From the NCBI GenBank assembly GCA_022701365.1, contig JAKUHH010000167.1, positions 124,001-188,000 on the forward strand: a DNA stretch of 64,000 nt. The letters are read 5' to 3'. Position numbers and translations under genes: made by a program. The stretch is from Mycocentrospora acerina (taxonomy: Eukaryota; Ascomycota; Dothideomycetes; Pleosporales). Below the pieces are notes generated by a model. That model made no database searches. It was not told the DNA's origin and saw nothing but the letters and a program-made list of their open reading frames with translations. Below, one piece after another: positions 11,649-24,388 of the stretch. Position 1 is the stretch's first letter; each line of letters opens with the position of its first letter.

Positions 11649-13633
11649 CAGGTACCCATTCCCGCGCAAAACTCTCCGTGCGTCACACGTGTCTGACATT
11701 TCTGCTTGTAGTGTACCACCACTCTGTTATTCGACGATACCCTAGTGGTGGTTGGTGACACAGGCGAGCATCTTTCGCTGCTGTGCGAGCCATCTACCAG
11801 CTCTGTTTCTTGCTCCATCATTTCCTTCTTGGGCACAATGAGCACTTCGGAGGTGCTCTAGCCTACGGGCTGCATTTTACGGCGTCGCAGGGAATCAAAA
11901 AGTACTGGCGTTCAACGGGCATTGAGAGTTTTGGATCATGGGGAGTCTGGCGTTTCCAAACACACGCTGGTGTTGCATGATACTCCCCGTCTTGTGTTTC
12001 CACATACTCCTTCCATCTACATGGATACATGGGTCTCTTAATATCTGATCGCGCTAGGCGCTGTTTAGGGGCCAGATCTGGTCTTTTCGTTTCTTTTCGT
12101 CTGTTCACCCGTGGTCTCCACGTTCCACTGATGTCTGCTACCCAGCGCATCAAGACACACAACATCTCAAATAATTAATACCAAGGCGCTCGGGACTGCA
12201 TCAATTCTTTGCAGTCGTTATTCGCTTGTTGAATTGTGTAGTCCGCAAAATGGCGGAATCACATCCAGGGCCAATCACCTATATTTGATCTGTCGCATGA
12301 AGTGAAGCGCAGTGGTTGCATATTGGTCACTAATAGACACCAGCTAATCTTGCAGGTGGTTATCGGTGGGTTTCACATTGTTTTCGTTCACCTAATCTAA
12401 GCAAGAAGTACATTCGTTCAGGTTTTGAGCGAAACCTGTACAAGCCACTCGTCGTCTCGAAGGCATGAATCATTGGGATATTCACGGTAAACTCTGGCAG
12501 GCAAAGGCTTGAAAACTTGTCTGCTCAAAACGCCCTAGCGTGATACAGAGACCCGATACTGAGGAAAAATAAGAAACCCTTTGTTCATCCTCCACTTTCT
12601 CTTTTAATTACCGATTAGTCACACTGCAATAAGTGTTCACATTGGACTCTCTGCCAGCCTCACCCATGCCAGACCCTTGTTTGCTGTTTGCATCTTTTCC
12701 AATGCCCTATCTGGCGGTACGCGCCGTGTTTTCAGAACATCACGCTCTGGTAGGGTTAAGCCATCACAAACGCCTGTCACTTTCAATACAACCACCCGAC
12801 ACAAAGTCTGATTGTGTTGATCTCGGCACTAACCAGCTACGTCCAGGTGATTCTCGTTGAGCAAAGAGTTTGAGGGCATTCCAGCCTTAATTGGTGAGGT
12901 GCTTGAGCTGCCCTGTAGTATTTATGGGAATGCCCCTCTGTTGATCGTGTCATCAGCTGTCATTGGGCGCCATGTAAGATTTGCACATGAACATGATGTA
13001 CGCAAGGTCTTACGTCCTTACCTGCATTTACTAGGGCCTGATACTTCTAGGTGTCACACCATTCCGACATCAGCCTGAGAAGAATTGGCATGATATAGGG
13101 CCACATCGGAATAGATTGGCAAGTGACCATCTCTAAATTTGTACATTGCTTGCTGTTTGGTGCATTGTTAGATTGTGAATAATACCTAGCATATATAGTG
13201 AGTGTGACCGTCTAGAACCAATGTCTGCGCCCCGCTTCGCCTTTTGCTCCTTCCTCTTTGGAGGTTCCCTGATAAAACACAGAGATGGCATGCTGTAATA
13301 AAAGAATGGACTAAACATGCGGGGGCAACACTGTGCTGATTGGCTAATCCTTTGCATTTGTGCGAAATAAGGTCGAGACAGGCCAATATGCAGCACATGT
13401 GCACATAGTAGGATAACCCTGTAAGATTACATGTGATCATGCGGATGGAAGGGACATTGTGTTGAACAAGGCGCACAAGCACAGTTGTGACATGGCAACA
13501 TGGGTGCTAGAAAATGACGACACTAGAATATCGGAGTGCCGGCGTAAGTTCGGGAAAATTACCAATTCGTCCGTTTGAAGTCGAGAGCACACAGCCTTCC
13601 CAGTTAAATCCCCAGGCTACATTACTTTCAAGG
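11649..13633. other. Intergenic region before MDM12
   Basis: About 2 kb. It should contain the terminator of the small cysteine-rich gene and the promoter of MDM12. Open frames at 12633-12860 and 12857-13078 have no recognisable feature. No repeat or RNA gene noticed. Confidence 0.45.
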
Positions 13634-14920
13634 ATGTCGATTGACATCAACTGGGATACCATCACCGGTGGTGCAGATGGCTCTGCACGTGCAGAGAATA
13701 TCCGCGCTTTCATTCATGACAGGTTCCAGCAAATAACGTTGCCGCGCTTCATTCGCTCGGTCCACGTCCACTCATTTGATTTCGGGAGCGTGCCGCCAGT
13801 GATCGAGATCAAAGACATCTGTGATCCTCTACCGGACTTTTATGAAGAGGATGAGGATTGTTCAGATGAAGAAGAGGCTGGAAATGCCGGCTCTGAGTTT
13901 AATGACAGACAACGCGAGGCTAGCGATCATCTAAGTCACCTATCCGAGAAGCGACCCCCAAAGGAAGCAGGAGGAAGGCTGCCTCTCACAACAGATTATA
14001 CATCAAACCACTCGCGCTTTCCCCCGCCTCAAATTAACAGAGTGCCGTCAAGCTTTCGGTCCTCACTGGCTCCTGCTGAGCAACTAGGAAGCCCTCTTTT
14101 CCAGAAGGTTTCAACCCCAGGAATTCCGGGTGGAACGTCCAATCTTAATTATTTCCATCTCCCTCTAGGCTCGGGGCTTTCTGGTAGCGCAACGCCTCTA
14201 GCTGCTGTTGCTGGGGCACAATTACAAGGCTGGCTCGACAATTCGTACGCCTGGCCGTCGACACCTACCAATATGCGTCTTCGTCATGCTACTTCAACAA
14301 ACTCCCTCACATCAACAACACACTCGAATCCGGATCCTAGCTCTCGGCCGTCTTCTAAGCATCAGCATGATCATGAAAGAGAAAATACATTTGCTCAGCT
14401 GAATGAATCGTCTTCTCAGCACGGATCTAACAGATCGCCATCTGCGTCGCGTCCTCGCGTTGTCGAAAAAAGCCCAGAGGACATTCAGGTCGTGGCACAC
14501 GTACAATACTCTGGAGACATCAAAATGTCGCTGACGGCAGAAATTTTGTTAGACTATCCTATGCAAAGCTTTGTTGGTATCCCGCTGAAGCTGAATATTA
14601 CCGGCCTCACCTTTGACGGTGTTGCCATAATAGCATATATCAAGAAACGGGCTCACTTCTGCTTCTTATCACCTGAAGATGCAGATGCTTTAGTAGGCAA
14701 CGAATCCTTTGGTTCCTTTTTGGAAAATTCACAGGAACAACGATTGAAAGTTGGAGGCCTGCTCGAACACATCAAGGTGGAAAGTGAAATTGGAGGGCAG
14801 GGTGATGGGAAACAGGTACTCAAAAATGTAGGGAAAGTGGAGTCATTTGTGTTGGAACAGGTCAGGCGCATCTTTGAGGATGAGTTTGTCTACCCGAGCT
14901 TCTGGACGTTTCTTGTCTGA
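13634..14920 (+). CDS. MDM12: Mdm12, SMP-domain subunit of the ERMES ER-mitochondria tether
   Basis: One uninterrupted frame of 428 residues. The start MSIDINWDTITGG is the canonical N-terminus of Mdm12 in moulds, so I take the ATG at 13634 even though the frame is open 120 bases upstream. The SMP lipid-transfer domain is split in the usual fashion. An N-terminal part includes HSFDFGSVPPVIEIKDICDP. A long low-complexity, serine-rich insert follows (about residues 90-270). The C-terminal part runs from VVAHVQYSGDIKMSLTAEI to the terminal FVYPSFWTFLV. Mdm12 works with Mmm1, Mdm34 and Mdm10 to move phospholipids between the ER and the mitochondrial outer membrane and to keep mitochondrial shape. 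Length and lack of introns are typical. Confidence 0.95.
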   Translation: MSIDINWDTITGGADGSARAENIRAFIHDRFQQITLPRFIRSVHVHSFDFGSVPPVIEIKDICDPLPDFYEEDEDCSDEEEAGNAGSEFNDRQREASDHLSHLSEKRPPKEAGGRLPLTTDYTSNHSRFPPPQINRVPSSFRSSLAPAEQLGSPLFQKVSTPGIPGGTSNLNYFHLPLGSGLSGSATPLAAVAGAQLQGWLDNSYAWPSTPTNMRLRHATSTNSLTSTTHSNPDPSSRPSSKHQHDHERENTFAQLNESSSQHGSNRSPSASRPRVVEKSPEDIQVVAHVQYSGDIKMSLTAEILLDYPMQSFVGIPLKLNITGLTFDGVAIIAYIKKRAHFCFLSPEDADALVGNESFGSFLENSQEQRLKVGGLLEHIKVESEIGGQGDGKQVLKNVGKVESFVLEQVRRIFEDEFVYPSFWTFLV

Positions 14921-17598
14921 ACTGTTCACCTGACAGATGCTCATGTGCAGAATAAAATCTACGAAGGGAGACACATTCAATGTGTCAAATCCTTTTCAAG
15001 GTCCAACCACACAACTAAAACAACCGGCAGGCCATCACTAGTAGAGAGAAGAAGATTTGTACTGCTGTACATTCACAAAAACAACGCTATCGATGTTTAC
15101 CGCCGCTGTACGTCGCTGTCAGCACGCAGGTGGTGTAGTCTAGGCTACACGACGTCGATTCCCCACTTTTGTGCAATGGTTACAGTGCAGGGCATGCATC
15201 TCCTCAACTTTCAATGCACCTGTGCGGCAAGCAATTTCCCTGCAGATTGATGCAAGGATCACACGGGAGATATCTGGGAAACGTGGCTTGAGCACCCGGA
15301 TATGTGCATGAGCGATATAGTACAGCAGCTTTTGACATGCCTGTAGCAAGCCCCATTATCACTCCCGCTGCCAAAAAAACGAGAGTGACCGAATTGAAAC
15401 ATGTCCGTGTGACGGGATACTCATTTGACATGGCGCTTGAAGCTTTAGGTGCCTGAGTGTACAGATATATCACCCTCTCGCCAAATTCAATAATCCGCAT
15501 TGAGTCACAGGGCTTAGATTACTGATTTTTGGCGCCGTCGATGGTGTGCCCTTTTACCCGCTGTACTAGGCTCTCTGTTGTTTGCCGTTAGATGGTACTC
15601 AATGTGATGAGTTTTACTGTATTTAATCAACTTCTGACATTGTTTGCGTGTATAATTGTTGACGTATAAACACATTTCTGGTGACGGTAACAGCAATCAT
15701 GAGAACCCAGAGAGATGACACCCATCATACCCTTCTTCATTTAGTCTTTTCCCTAGTCTTTTCTGGCGTTCAAAATCTCGCTGATTAAGTAAAGGCATCC
15801 CATTACACGATCGCTATCAGTTTGTTCTTCTACAGGAGACATTGGGAACTGGAGGCAACCAGATAAACGCACATTCTATGACTACCCAAGTGTGCTGACT
15901 TTCTCTCAAATGGGGACTTAGCCTTCACATAACAATTTTCACAAAAGTAGCAAACCAAACTCATCTTTTGTTAATGGCCTATCTAGTTTGTGTTTACATA
16001 TCTATTCTGTACCATACTCTTCATTCTCAAAGGCCCCGTTCTGTAACTTATCCCTTCATGTTTTCAAACAAATCTTCTTGCAATGTAGGCTGACGATGAC
16101 TTCTCGTGCTTTTGTAATTTTATCTTACCGCATGAGTTCTATTCTAAAGTACATTATCTATCAATTGTTATAGTAAATAAATTTTATGCGACGTATTTAT
16201 ATTTAGCCTATGAAATTTATCGTCTAAACTCTCCTAGCTGCGTGCATCAAATTTCCCAGAGATCCTAGAACGATCAACGGTTAATGCGATTCGCTCTCCA
16301 CAGGCGCTCACCTATGCCTTGATTTTTATCGAAATATTCTCAGCGTTTCCAAACTGAAAAATTGAAAGCAAACCATCTACCATGGTATCACGAATGTACG
16401 AAGAAGTGACTAGATGTTCAAATAAGAGATTGCGTCCCTATCTTCCCTCCACGCTCTGAGTTCATTGATATCGAGTGTTTTCAAAATTATCGACAACCAT
16501 TCTGGTTAAACATATTGACAGTCGTTCTGTCAATTAAACCTTCGAATGACATCCTTCCAAATCCAAACATTGGCTAAGCTTTGCCGGATGAGACGTTGGA
16601 TTGAAAGATCTCCACCTAGAAGTGGTTTACAGCTCTCAAATTTTGATTTACTCTATCGTTAAAATTTCGAGGGCATATGGTTTTAAATTTATGAAGCTCT
16701 CCAGAATAGTTTCGCATGAGTCAATAGCTGCTCTCTTTTTTCCCCATCTTAAGATTAGAGTCCCCTTTTGAATTGTTCCTTGCGTGCAACTCTCAAAACA
16801 TATACTTCATCAAATGGAAAATCATAATAGATGATGACGTTTTGTGCAGCTACATCATTGTGGCAATGATCTAGTGCCTACATATATCAAGTTACTACGT
16901 ACGGTGGTTGAATATCAAAAAAGGAAGGGTGCGCGCGTTCAATCCAAGAATTTTGTACCAAAATGTAAAAACAGTACTCTTCATATTGCAGCTAAATTCT
17001 GTTCACTTGGTAAAGAAGGGCATAAACGAAAGCAAAACTGACTGTAAACCTTGTAAAAAACACTCTGAACAGCACCCTACCTATACCCCGAGTGCCATCT
17101 GAAAGACTGTTTTCTTGAAACCAGAGCTAAAATTATATGAACCCTCTTTTATGAATTGTGGTCTATAGAAAGGATTACTGTAATAACCATACTATGTATC
17201 GGGGACAGGCGCGTCCGATTTCTCTGTTCCTCCTCTTAGGTATGAACCTTTCTGAGAAAGTTCATGAAGCTCTGCGTCGGATAGGTCCTGAAAGATACGG
17301 GGGATTATGTGAAGAGACAAAATGTGACACAGGTGTATTGGAGTACTTCAGAGTTATATTCATAGTCTTCGCTCATGGTCTTAATGAACATATGAGTACT
17401 TGATAAACGCACTTGTAGCCGGCCTAGTTGTTCCGCATCATCAGTTGGATATTTAATCTAGCTCATCAGACTCTAGAGTCCGACTGGTTATCATTGTTCG
17501 TAGCTAATGAGATAGGCCTGAGTGTACGTCGACTGATGACGTTGTGGGAGGAAACGGGTGACCTATTTCTTTGGTTTTTTCTTAGTCTTTCTACTTGG
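14921..17598. other. AT-rich intergenic region
   Basis: About 2.7 kb, clearly AT-rich from roughly 15500 onwards. Only short frames with no motif are present. No long direct or inverted repeat was spotted. The base composition is compatible with old repeat-derived or simply untranscribed DNA; I cannot tell which. Confidence 0.4.
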
Positions 17599-18738
17599 TT
17601 ACCAAATTCCAGTTCTCTTTCCTTTTTCAGAATCCTTTGCAGTTTCTCTTGCCTTGTTCTTGACCATCTTCTCCGCTGCAGCTGTCTTTTTAGTTGCTGA
17701 ATTGCTTCCCGCTTGAGTATCATCATCATTATTGGGATCCTTTGTGCGATGTTCCTGTGAGACATGATGCCACATGTTAGGGTCTAACGTGTCCCGGTTA
17801 TCTGTTGCAAACAACCACAGATATAGGAAATCACTACCCATCATCCACTGTTCTTTGTCTGGAAGCAAATCATCTGCCATGCGCCGTAAATTTTCGAACA
17901 ATTTACCCCAGTTCGTCAACTCTTAACTCGCCAGAAAAGCAAGCTCAGTTGAGTTGTAAACTTTCTGTTGATCCGGAGCTGTCACAAATACTACCAATGA
18001 GTCTAAGTTTGTATTGCTCGTTCTGATGCTCAACTATTTTGCCGCTCTAGTGGTACTACCAGATCGTATTCGAATTTCCTGTTTTGATGGGAGATGTTCG
18101 ATGAAATCGTGACTCCATCCGCACCATAGACTTTGACTGCAAAAGAGCCAACCTAGCTTGTAGCAACGTACTCTTTTCATACCTTGAGCCGTTGTCGAAG
18201 TAAATTATCACTATATTGAGTGATTCTTTCAAAGATATTCGAATCTGAGCAGGCCTCACCTTGAGTTGATCAGGATTTATACCATAACGCTTGGCTGTGA
18301 GAAGAAGATCCGATTCTTCTGGGGGATTTTGCATCCCATTGGTCATATGAAACCTAAGCAGCCGAGAATACTCATCCCAAGTAGCTTCGTCGTGCTTGTC
18401 CCAGCGGTATGATGTATATACTATAGACTGATGTGGAGCATCACTACGCAAGATACGGATTCTATGCTGAGTCGTCTGGGTGTTAGCAGATATGGGTGTA
18501 AGGGCTGGCTACCACAAGAATCTTCCTTGGTATAAAGTTATTTGAATCAAGGACGAGATCTTGGACTAGCTCTTTTTAAGCATTTTTGAACGCAGCTGGG
18601 TTGGCTGATTTGTCTGATTTGGTTGGCGTAGGTGTGATACAGCGAATCTATTCAACGATAATTAGAAGACTGAGTGAAGAGAGATACGCTGCGAAGGATT
18701 GAGTGGCCAGTAGTGAGGTAACAGTTGTTTGCTGCCAT
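17599..18738 (-). pseudogene. Unrecognised multi-exon gene carrying a stop and a frameshift
   Basis: A coherent protein can be followed on the minus strand. Exon 1 from ATG 18738 (MAANNCYLTTGHSILRS) has a GTATCT donor. The next exon contains KELVQDLVLDSNNFIPRKIL and ends at an intron with a perfect TGCTAAC branch site (about 18452-18491). A long exon then includes SIVYTSYRWDKHDEATWDEY and YGINPDQLK. A GTACGT intron leads to KVYGADGVTISSN, and after one more intron comes LLPDKEQWMMGSDFLYLWLF with a lysine-rich tail. Two lesions interrupt it: an in-frame TAA at 18576-18578, just before KELVQ, and an apparent extra base near 18035 after PLERQN. The TAA stands where CAA (Gln) would read through, a CpA-to-TpA change. 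I do not recognise the family. A wrong exon model is the alternative explanation. Confidence 0.5.
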
Positions 18739-19019
18739 GTTGTGCTCCAAGCACTTTTTTGTCAATACGTGTTTTCAACCAATTAACCTAACGGCAAAAT
18801 CTAAAAAGAACGTTAAATAAAACAACTTTTTCGTTTAGTCATAGATTCTGTGTTATAAATGAGTAGAAACTATCTAGTGTAAATAGCTATTTGATTCGGC
18901 CCTTGTTCCCACTCATTACAATTTCTGCCATCCTAGTGTAGATGAACATAGGACATATCAACACAAATGAAATGTTGAACGTAATAAAAGGCTCCGCATG
19001 TATCCACCTCCTTTTGTGA

Positions 19020-20999
19020 TCAATAACCATAAAGGTTGATCTGCTCTGTAGTCGAAGCCAAGAGTTTTTTGTTCTCCTTGATAAGCATGGCCCGAAGAAC
19101 CCAAGCACAGGCAATAGAGCACAGCGCAAAGCCTGCAGAAGCTCCAAAGCCAATTCCGTATCGCGGTGAATCGCTCACTGGCCAAAGGTAGGCGCCATAA
19201 ATGTATCCGATCTGACCGCCGACATTCGTCATCGCGAGTACGACCTGTTTAATGTTAGACTGTATTCAAGCTCTGCCACAAGATGTTTACTTACTGCTTT
19301 TTTTTCTTTTGTCTGACTAAGAGTCGAGGATGCCCAGCCAATAATGACAGAGTTGACGGAATAAGCTCCCATGGGGAAAATAAAGCATGCAATGTATCTA
19401 CCTGCAGTATTCAGAGTACTAGCAGCGATGACAAATCCAACTATTGCGACAACCAACCCGAATGTGATGTGAAATGTGCGTTCGTGGCGACGGCCTGAGC
19501 TCCAGCCCATTGCAATGCCTGCGATACCAGCGAAGATGAACGGGGGGCATGTCAAGACAAGGGTGATGGTCCTGTTGAAGCCTAGGGTCTTGACGACGCT
19601 GGGTGCTATTAGTATTGGCGTATGAACTTCAGGACTGAAAGCTTACGTTGGAAAGAATGAGTTGAACGAGCAAGCGCTAAGATGGAAGTTTTGCATCAAA
19701 CAGAACAGCCAGGTCCTCTTATCTCTGCACGCTTGCTTCAGCCCTTCCATCATGCTGACCGCCTCGGTTGAATCTCCGACTCTGTCCCGCTCGATACGTG
19801 CGTGTGCGAGTTCTTGTTCTGCTGGAGTGAGCCATCGGGTTGTAAGAGGCGTATTTGGTAGGAGGAAGAAGCCGAAGATGGCTACGAAGGCTGTTGCTGC
19901 GCCTTCGCTATAAAGCTGTTAGTTTCTCCAAGAAGGCTGGTAGGGGCATCTCTCTTACACAATAAATAGCCACCTCCACCCGGCGATTCCTCGGAGCCCA
20001 TCCATGCCTGCGAAGACACCAGCAGCGATCAGGCCAGAGAACCCGGTAGCTAGAATTTGTGCGCAGTACAGAAAAGCAATGCGTGTGGCAACCTCTTCAA
20101 GTCACAGTCAGTCACTGTATTTTTGAACGCTGGAGGTGATATTACCTTTCCGTGTGTAGAATATCGAGAGCATGTATGTGGCACCAGGATAGAACTTCGA
20201 ACGAGTAAGTCACGAACAGAAAATACAAGGAGTGGTTATCGTCGACATACAGGAGCCTAAAACCAGGTTAGAATCGATAACATCTTCAGTAATTATGTGG
20301 TCTGATGTGACTTACTTCTGTAATACCAAGAAAGAACCGACATGCCACCAAGCCTCCAAAATTCTGGACTAAAGCTGTGCATGCAGATACAACAGCCCAT
20401 ACCATCATCCATGCACTCATGTAAATGCCCGGGCGAATGCGGGTGATGAGCATGTTGGAGGGAATTTGCATCTATGGTTGTTAGAGATTGTGTTGTTTGA
20501 AGCAAAGAAAGGATGTTACGAACAAGGACATAGCCAACAAAAAGCCTATCTTAGAATCAGTAATAGTAGATTTGATGTACTAGAAGGACTATACTGACAC
20601 GCTGATTGCAGTGTTGAACTCAACGCCCGTCATACCCAAATCTTTCTCGAGGTTGTTGAGTCGGGCTTGCGCAATTGCATTTCGGTCAACATAGTTAAGG
20701 AAGTACTTTTCAATATAAGCATCTGCCAAGTATAAAGTTCAAGAGTTTAGTTTACCATTGTGCAAAGTGTTGGCTGGGCCCGAAGTTAGTTAGCCCTCTG
20801 GATTGCGTTCGAGGTTACACACCATGATACGCCAGTCAAGTTTCCTCACGAGCCTAATTTCTTCTGGATCTGTCTTCGCTACGGCACCAGTGAAGTCGGC
20901 ATTTCCCAGAACACCCTTTTCATCGTTGTAGTCAGACTTGTCGACGACATGGCTGATGGATTTCTCATCAGGAAGCGTTGCTTGTTGCTTTGATGTCAT
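19020..20999 (-). CDS. MFS anion:cation symporter (Dal5/Tna1-type organic anion or vitamin permease)
   Basis: A gene of about 11 exons encoding a 12-TM permease of the ACS family. Diagnostic blocks are YFLNYVDRNAIAQARLNNLE after TM1, GYVLMQIPSNMLITRIRPG, and GITE-AP-FYPGATYMLS. The sequence ends LLASTTEQINLYGY. Members carry nicotinate, pantothenate, allantoate or similar anions with protons across the plasma membrane; the substrate here cannot be told. The N-terminal is cytosolic with KLDWRIM before TM1, as usual. The exon structure is striking: exon 1 20823-20999, then an 18-base exon (20756-20773), a 107-base exon (20599-20705), a 22-base exon (20524-20545), 20316-20471, and a 6-base exon (20251-20256, codons for Ala-Pro). 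These are needed to restore the conserved text, and every junction has GT...AG. Confidence 0.88.
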
Positions 21000-21510
21000 G
21001 TTGGCGCAGGGACTTCTGATAGGTGCAGGATTGCTCGCTCGAGATGTTGCGAGAGGAGAGTAAAGACCTCCGTGTTGCTCAAAACACTGATGGGGCCTCT
21101 ATCTTATAAGAGTGAGAACCATACACCATCATACCAAACGATCCTACCAAGCTTTCCCCCCGCACTGTACAACGCTGTAAACAACCGTGCGGATGAGCTT
21201 AGCGGGTGATCTTACCCTAACGTGGACTCTGTTTCTGGGGTTGTGGGATCTCGGCGATACTTTATCATCCGTGCCAGGGATCTTGGATGAATAGGCAAGT
21301 ACATCGGTAAGCGAAGTATCGGGTGTAGGATTTCCTCTGAAAAAGTAGTCCCGAGGAAAGTGTAACGAATTATTAGAGGAATTCAATTGGACGCAAGTGG
21401 AAGGTGTATGTATTGACATCGGTGCTTGGTCAAGAACATGTGCTACTACGGTGGCGTTTGTGTCCCCACCCTTGCGTGATTTCATAGCGAAAGCTGTTGC
21501 AAGCAACCAC
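21000..21510. other. Gap between two minus-strand genes
   Basis: 511 bases between the permease start and the glucanase stop. It must hold the permease promoter and the glucanase terminator. An open frame on the minus strand partly overlaps the glucanase end and shows nothing recognisable. Confidence 0.4.
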
Positions 21511-23092
21511 TCAACGATTCGAACACATTGTCGCAAACTGATACTCCACCTGCCCATTCTTTATGATCGGGAAAACACCAGCGTCAATGAGTCGAAACGC
21601 GTCCCACTCAGCCGCCCCTTCAGTTTTAAAGTTCCACCAAAACCAGCCTTGAGTCTTCGCCTCGAACGCTGCGATTTGCGCCTCAATGTATTTGCGCGAC
21701 TCCATCTTGTAGTCTGCAGGCCACTGACTCAGATCATTGAGCCAGCTGCAGGTGCCAACATATGTACTACCAGAAAGAGTGCCATCGTATCGAGCGCCAC
21801 GGCCATAGGCATTGAGATGTTTAGCACAATCAGTCATCGCGCCTGTCCATTCGCCAACAAAAGTCTATTGAGTTAATTCATAATTACGCTGAAATTTTGG
21901 GTAAAAATAACGTACCCATTTATCAGCCCCACTATACGATTCGGCAGCACTGCAGACGAGTTGTTGATGTTGTGATGGCGACAGGCGGACTTGATCATTG
22001 TTAAAGACCTGATACTCATGATGATCAATTATAACATTCTGTGCATTGTTATCAGAGGGTGTGAGGAATCCGTTCCATGTGTTTGGGGCTTTAAACCCAT
22101 CAGAGAAGATGACTGGGGTATCAGAGACTTCGCGGACTTGATTGAAGCCGTCCCGGTAAAATTGACGGGTAATATCTTCACTGAGATAATCGGAGTAGAG
22201 GGCTGGTTCGTTAATTAGTTCGATACCGATTACGACGTCCTGGTATGCGGGTTGTGCATATCTCTGTGAAATAGTCCGAAGAACCTGCAAAGTTTGTTGT
22301 ACGGTATTACCTGTTTGCCAACCTGGGCGATCCAACCGTTGCCCTGAGTTGTCATATCCATTCCTGTCTCGTATTTAGTGTGGATATTTAGATCAGAGAA
22401 GAGGATGGCCTACTGAGATCCAGGTGCCCCGTGGAGATCAATGATTATTTTCAATCCCAAGCCCCTTGACCAATCGACTGCAGCGTCGATATAGTCTTTG
22501 GCACCTTGCACATATGGCGAGCCAAAAGATTCGTATGCCCAAAAGCCAATAGGGATACGAACTGCATTAAACCCGGATTGTTTGATCTTGTAAAAGTCTG
22601 CCCAGGTGGTCCATGTATCCCAGTGTTTTCTAAGGATAGCACGTGCCTGATCTTGCCCCAGCTTCTCGCAAAGGGTATATTCATCAACAATATCCTTCTG
22701 CGGTCGGTTTAGATTTGCTGAATCGAATAGTGAAGGGGTTATCCATCTACGTATTTTGGTCATCTTATGTATGATTAAGTATGAATGGCGCCCGGTACAA
22801 CTTACGGTTCCAATACCAACCACCCACCGATATTAACACCCCTAATCTTTTCTACGCCCCAATTGAAGGCTACTCCACGCCGTATACTATGTGATGTTAG
22901 GAGGCATACTAGATTAAAATCTTTTTCTGCAATTCTTGGGAGACTCTTTGAACTATTTGAATTCTACCGCTGTGAAATACGCAACGAAATGCAGACCCTA
23001 GTCTAATATGAATTAAGACTTTCGACTTACACTGGATTTGCTATGGCAAAATTAAGTAACGATAGCGCAACCAATGTGCGCGTGAGAAACAT
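21511..23092 (-). CDS. Secreted exo-beta-1,3-glucanase, glycoside hydrolase family 5
   Basis: Five exons (23031-23092, 22806-22886, 22414-22746, 21916-22363, 21511-21864) sum to 425 residues. Exon 1 is essentially the signal peptide, MFLTRTLVALSLLNFAIA. The mature protein opens with EKIRGVNIGGWLVLEPWITP, the standard start of the EXG1-type GH5_9 enzymes. The acid/base glutamate is in GIELINEPALY and the nucleophile glutamate in TFVGEW. LKIIIDLHGAPGSQNGYDNSG spans a splice junction and is also diagnostic. These enzymes release glucose from the non-reducing ends of beta-1,3-glucan, in wall remodelling or in using glucan as food. No membrane anchor follows, so it is predicted to be secreted. It sits next to the permease but there is no evidence for joint function. 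Confidence 0.93.
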
Positions 23093-24388
23093 GCTTTATC
23101 CTATGAACTGTAAACTTTGTTCAATATGAATTCGAGAGGTGATGTGTTGTAGCAAATAGGCTAAGAAATGCCAAACAAATGCTATGACGGTCAATGACCT
23201 AGTAACATGTCAGCGAAGATGAATGTAGAAACTGAAAACTTGGTATCAGTTGCTCGTCACTGCCAACAGTAGGAAGTCTCACGAGGGGTAACTACACAAT
23301 CAGCCTACAGAAACTCCAATCGCACGAGGACAATTCAAGCTGGCAAGTGCAGGCGAGAAACAAACGTTAAATGTCATTTACAAGGCTAGAAATTCAATAA
23401 ACCGGTGATCATGCGATAATTATGAAGCATGATACGTTCGTACCTGTTACCTCGTAGAGTTTAGTGGGAATGGTGTTGGCCAACGGAGATTGCTATCCTG
23501 TGGAAGGAACGAATGAGCGAACGACCTGGATAGTAATGGATGCTGACTTAAATTGAGCTTACATTTGAACCCACATGGTATTCAACGGAATAGGAATCCG
23601 CACTATTAGGACTAGTAGCTACCGCGTGACGCGGGAAACTATGACGTTGAAGCGTTTGTCGATAGCGAGGCTTTAACAAGAGTAACGTTGGTATTTTATG
23701 AGCAAATGACCACTCGCATCTATAACTTTGAGGAGTCTACAGCCTAGAAAAATTGAGTTTGGTTGAGCAGATCGAAAATCAGTAATATAAATAACGAAAT
23801 CATTATATGGTGTACTTGTCTTTTAATAGCTTTGCGTCATGTTATCAATGGTCATATCTTTTATTGAGTTATTCTTGAACTAAAACACGTGAGAACTTAT
23901 GGAGCCATCATGGTTCCAGGATCGCTTATCAGAGAAGCTTGTTACAAAATGCAAGACGTGTTCGTAATACTGACGCTATAGCAGAACCCGCGGCCAATTT
24001 CACCTCTGATTCCAGCTCCAGGGATTCAACGATGATAAATAAAGGAATCCAGACTTGAGTTGAAAAACTGCAAAACGTCCTCGAGCTATACTGAACGTGG
24101 CGTTAAGTTTAGATATCAGAGAGTGGGGCAAGGCAAAGCTACGGTAGTGCAACGCTAGCCGCTGCCTAAGCATTACCATGTAAACACGAATCATGATATT
24201 CGGCCATGACTTTATATTGGAAGGAATCACGAAAAGGATTCACAGAACAGTCGTTGGATGCGGGGTCATGACAAGGTGGGAACACAATGGCGAACGAGTC
24301 TGCATTCCTCAGTACCTTAACATTTGCTTGGCTCTTGATCGACTAGACTATGAAAGAGAGAAAGGCCACGAATAATATTGGGAATTAT
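23093..24388. other. Intergenic region upstream of the glucanase
   Basis: 1.3 kb containing the glucanase promoter and the 3' flank of the next transporter. No supported gene, RNA or repeat. Confidence 0.4.

Noticed and set aside
10832..11745. Overlapping frames of 266 and 190 codons on the plus strand.
   Set aside because: They run through the pyrimidine-rich leader and the small cysteine-rich gene in other frames, are low in complexity (runs of Leu and Pro) and have no motif.
15131..15148. A short hairpin GTGTAG...CTACAC.
   Set aside because: Six-base stems are expected by chance, and no gene end or run of T supports a function.
16693..16706. A 14-base string GCTCTCCAGAATAG shared with about 54721.
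   Set aside because: Similarity does not extend beyond these bases; expected occasionally by chance in 64 kb of AT-rich gaps.
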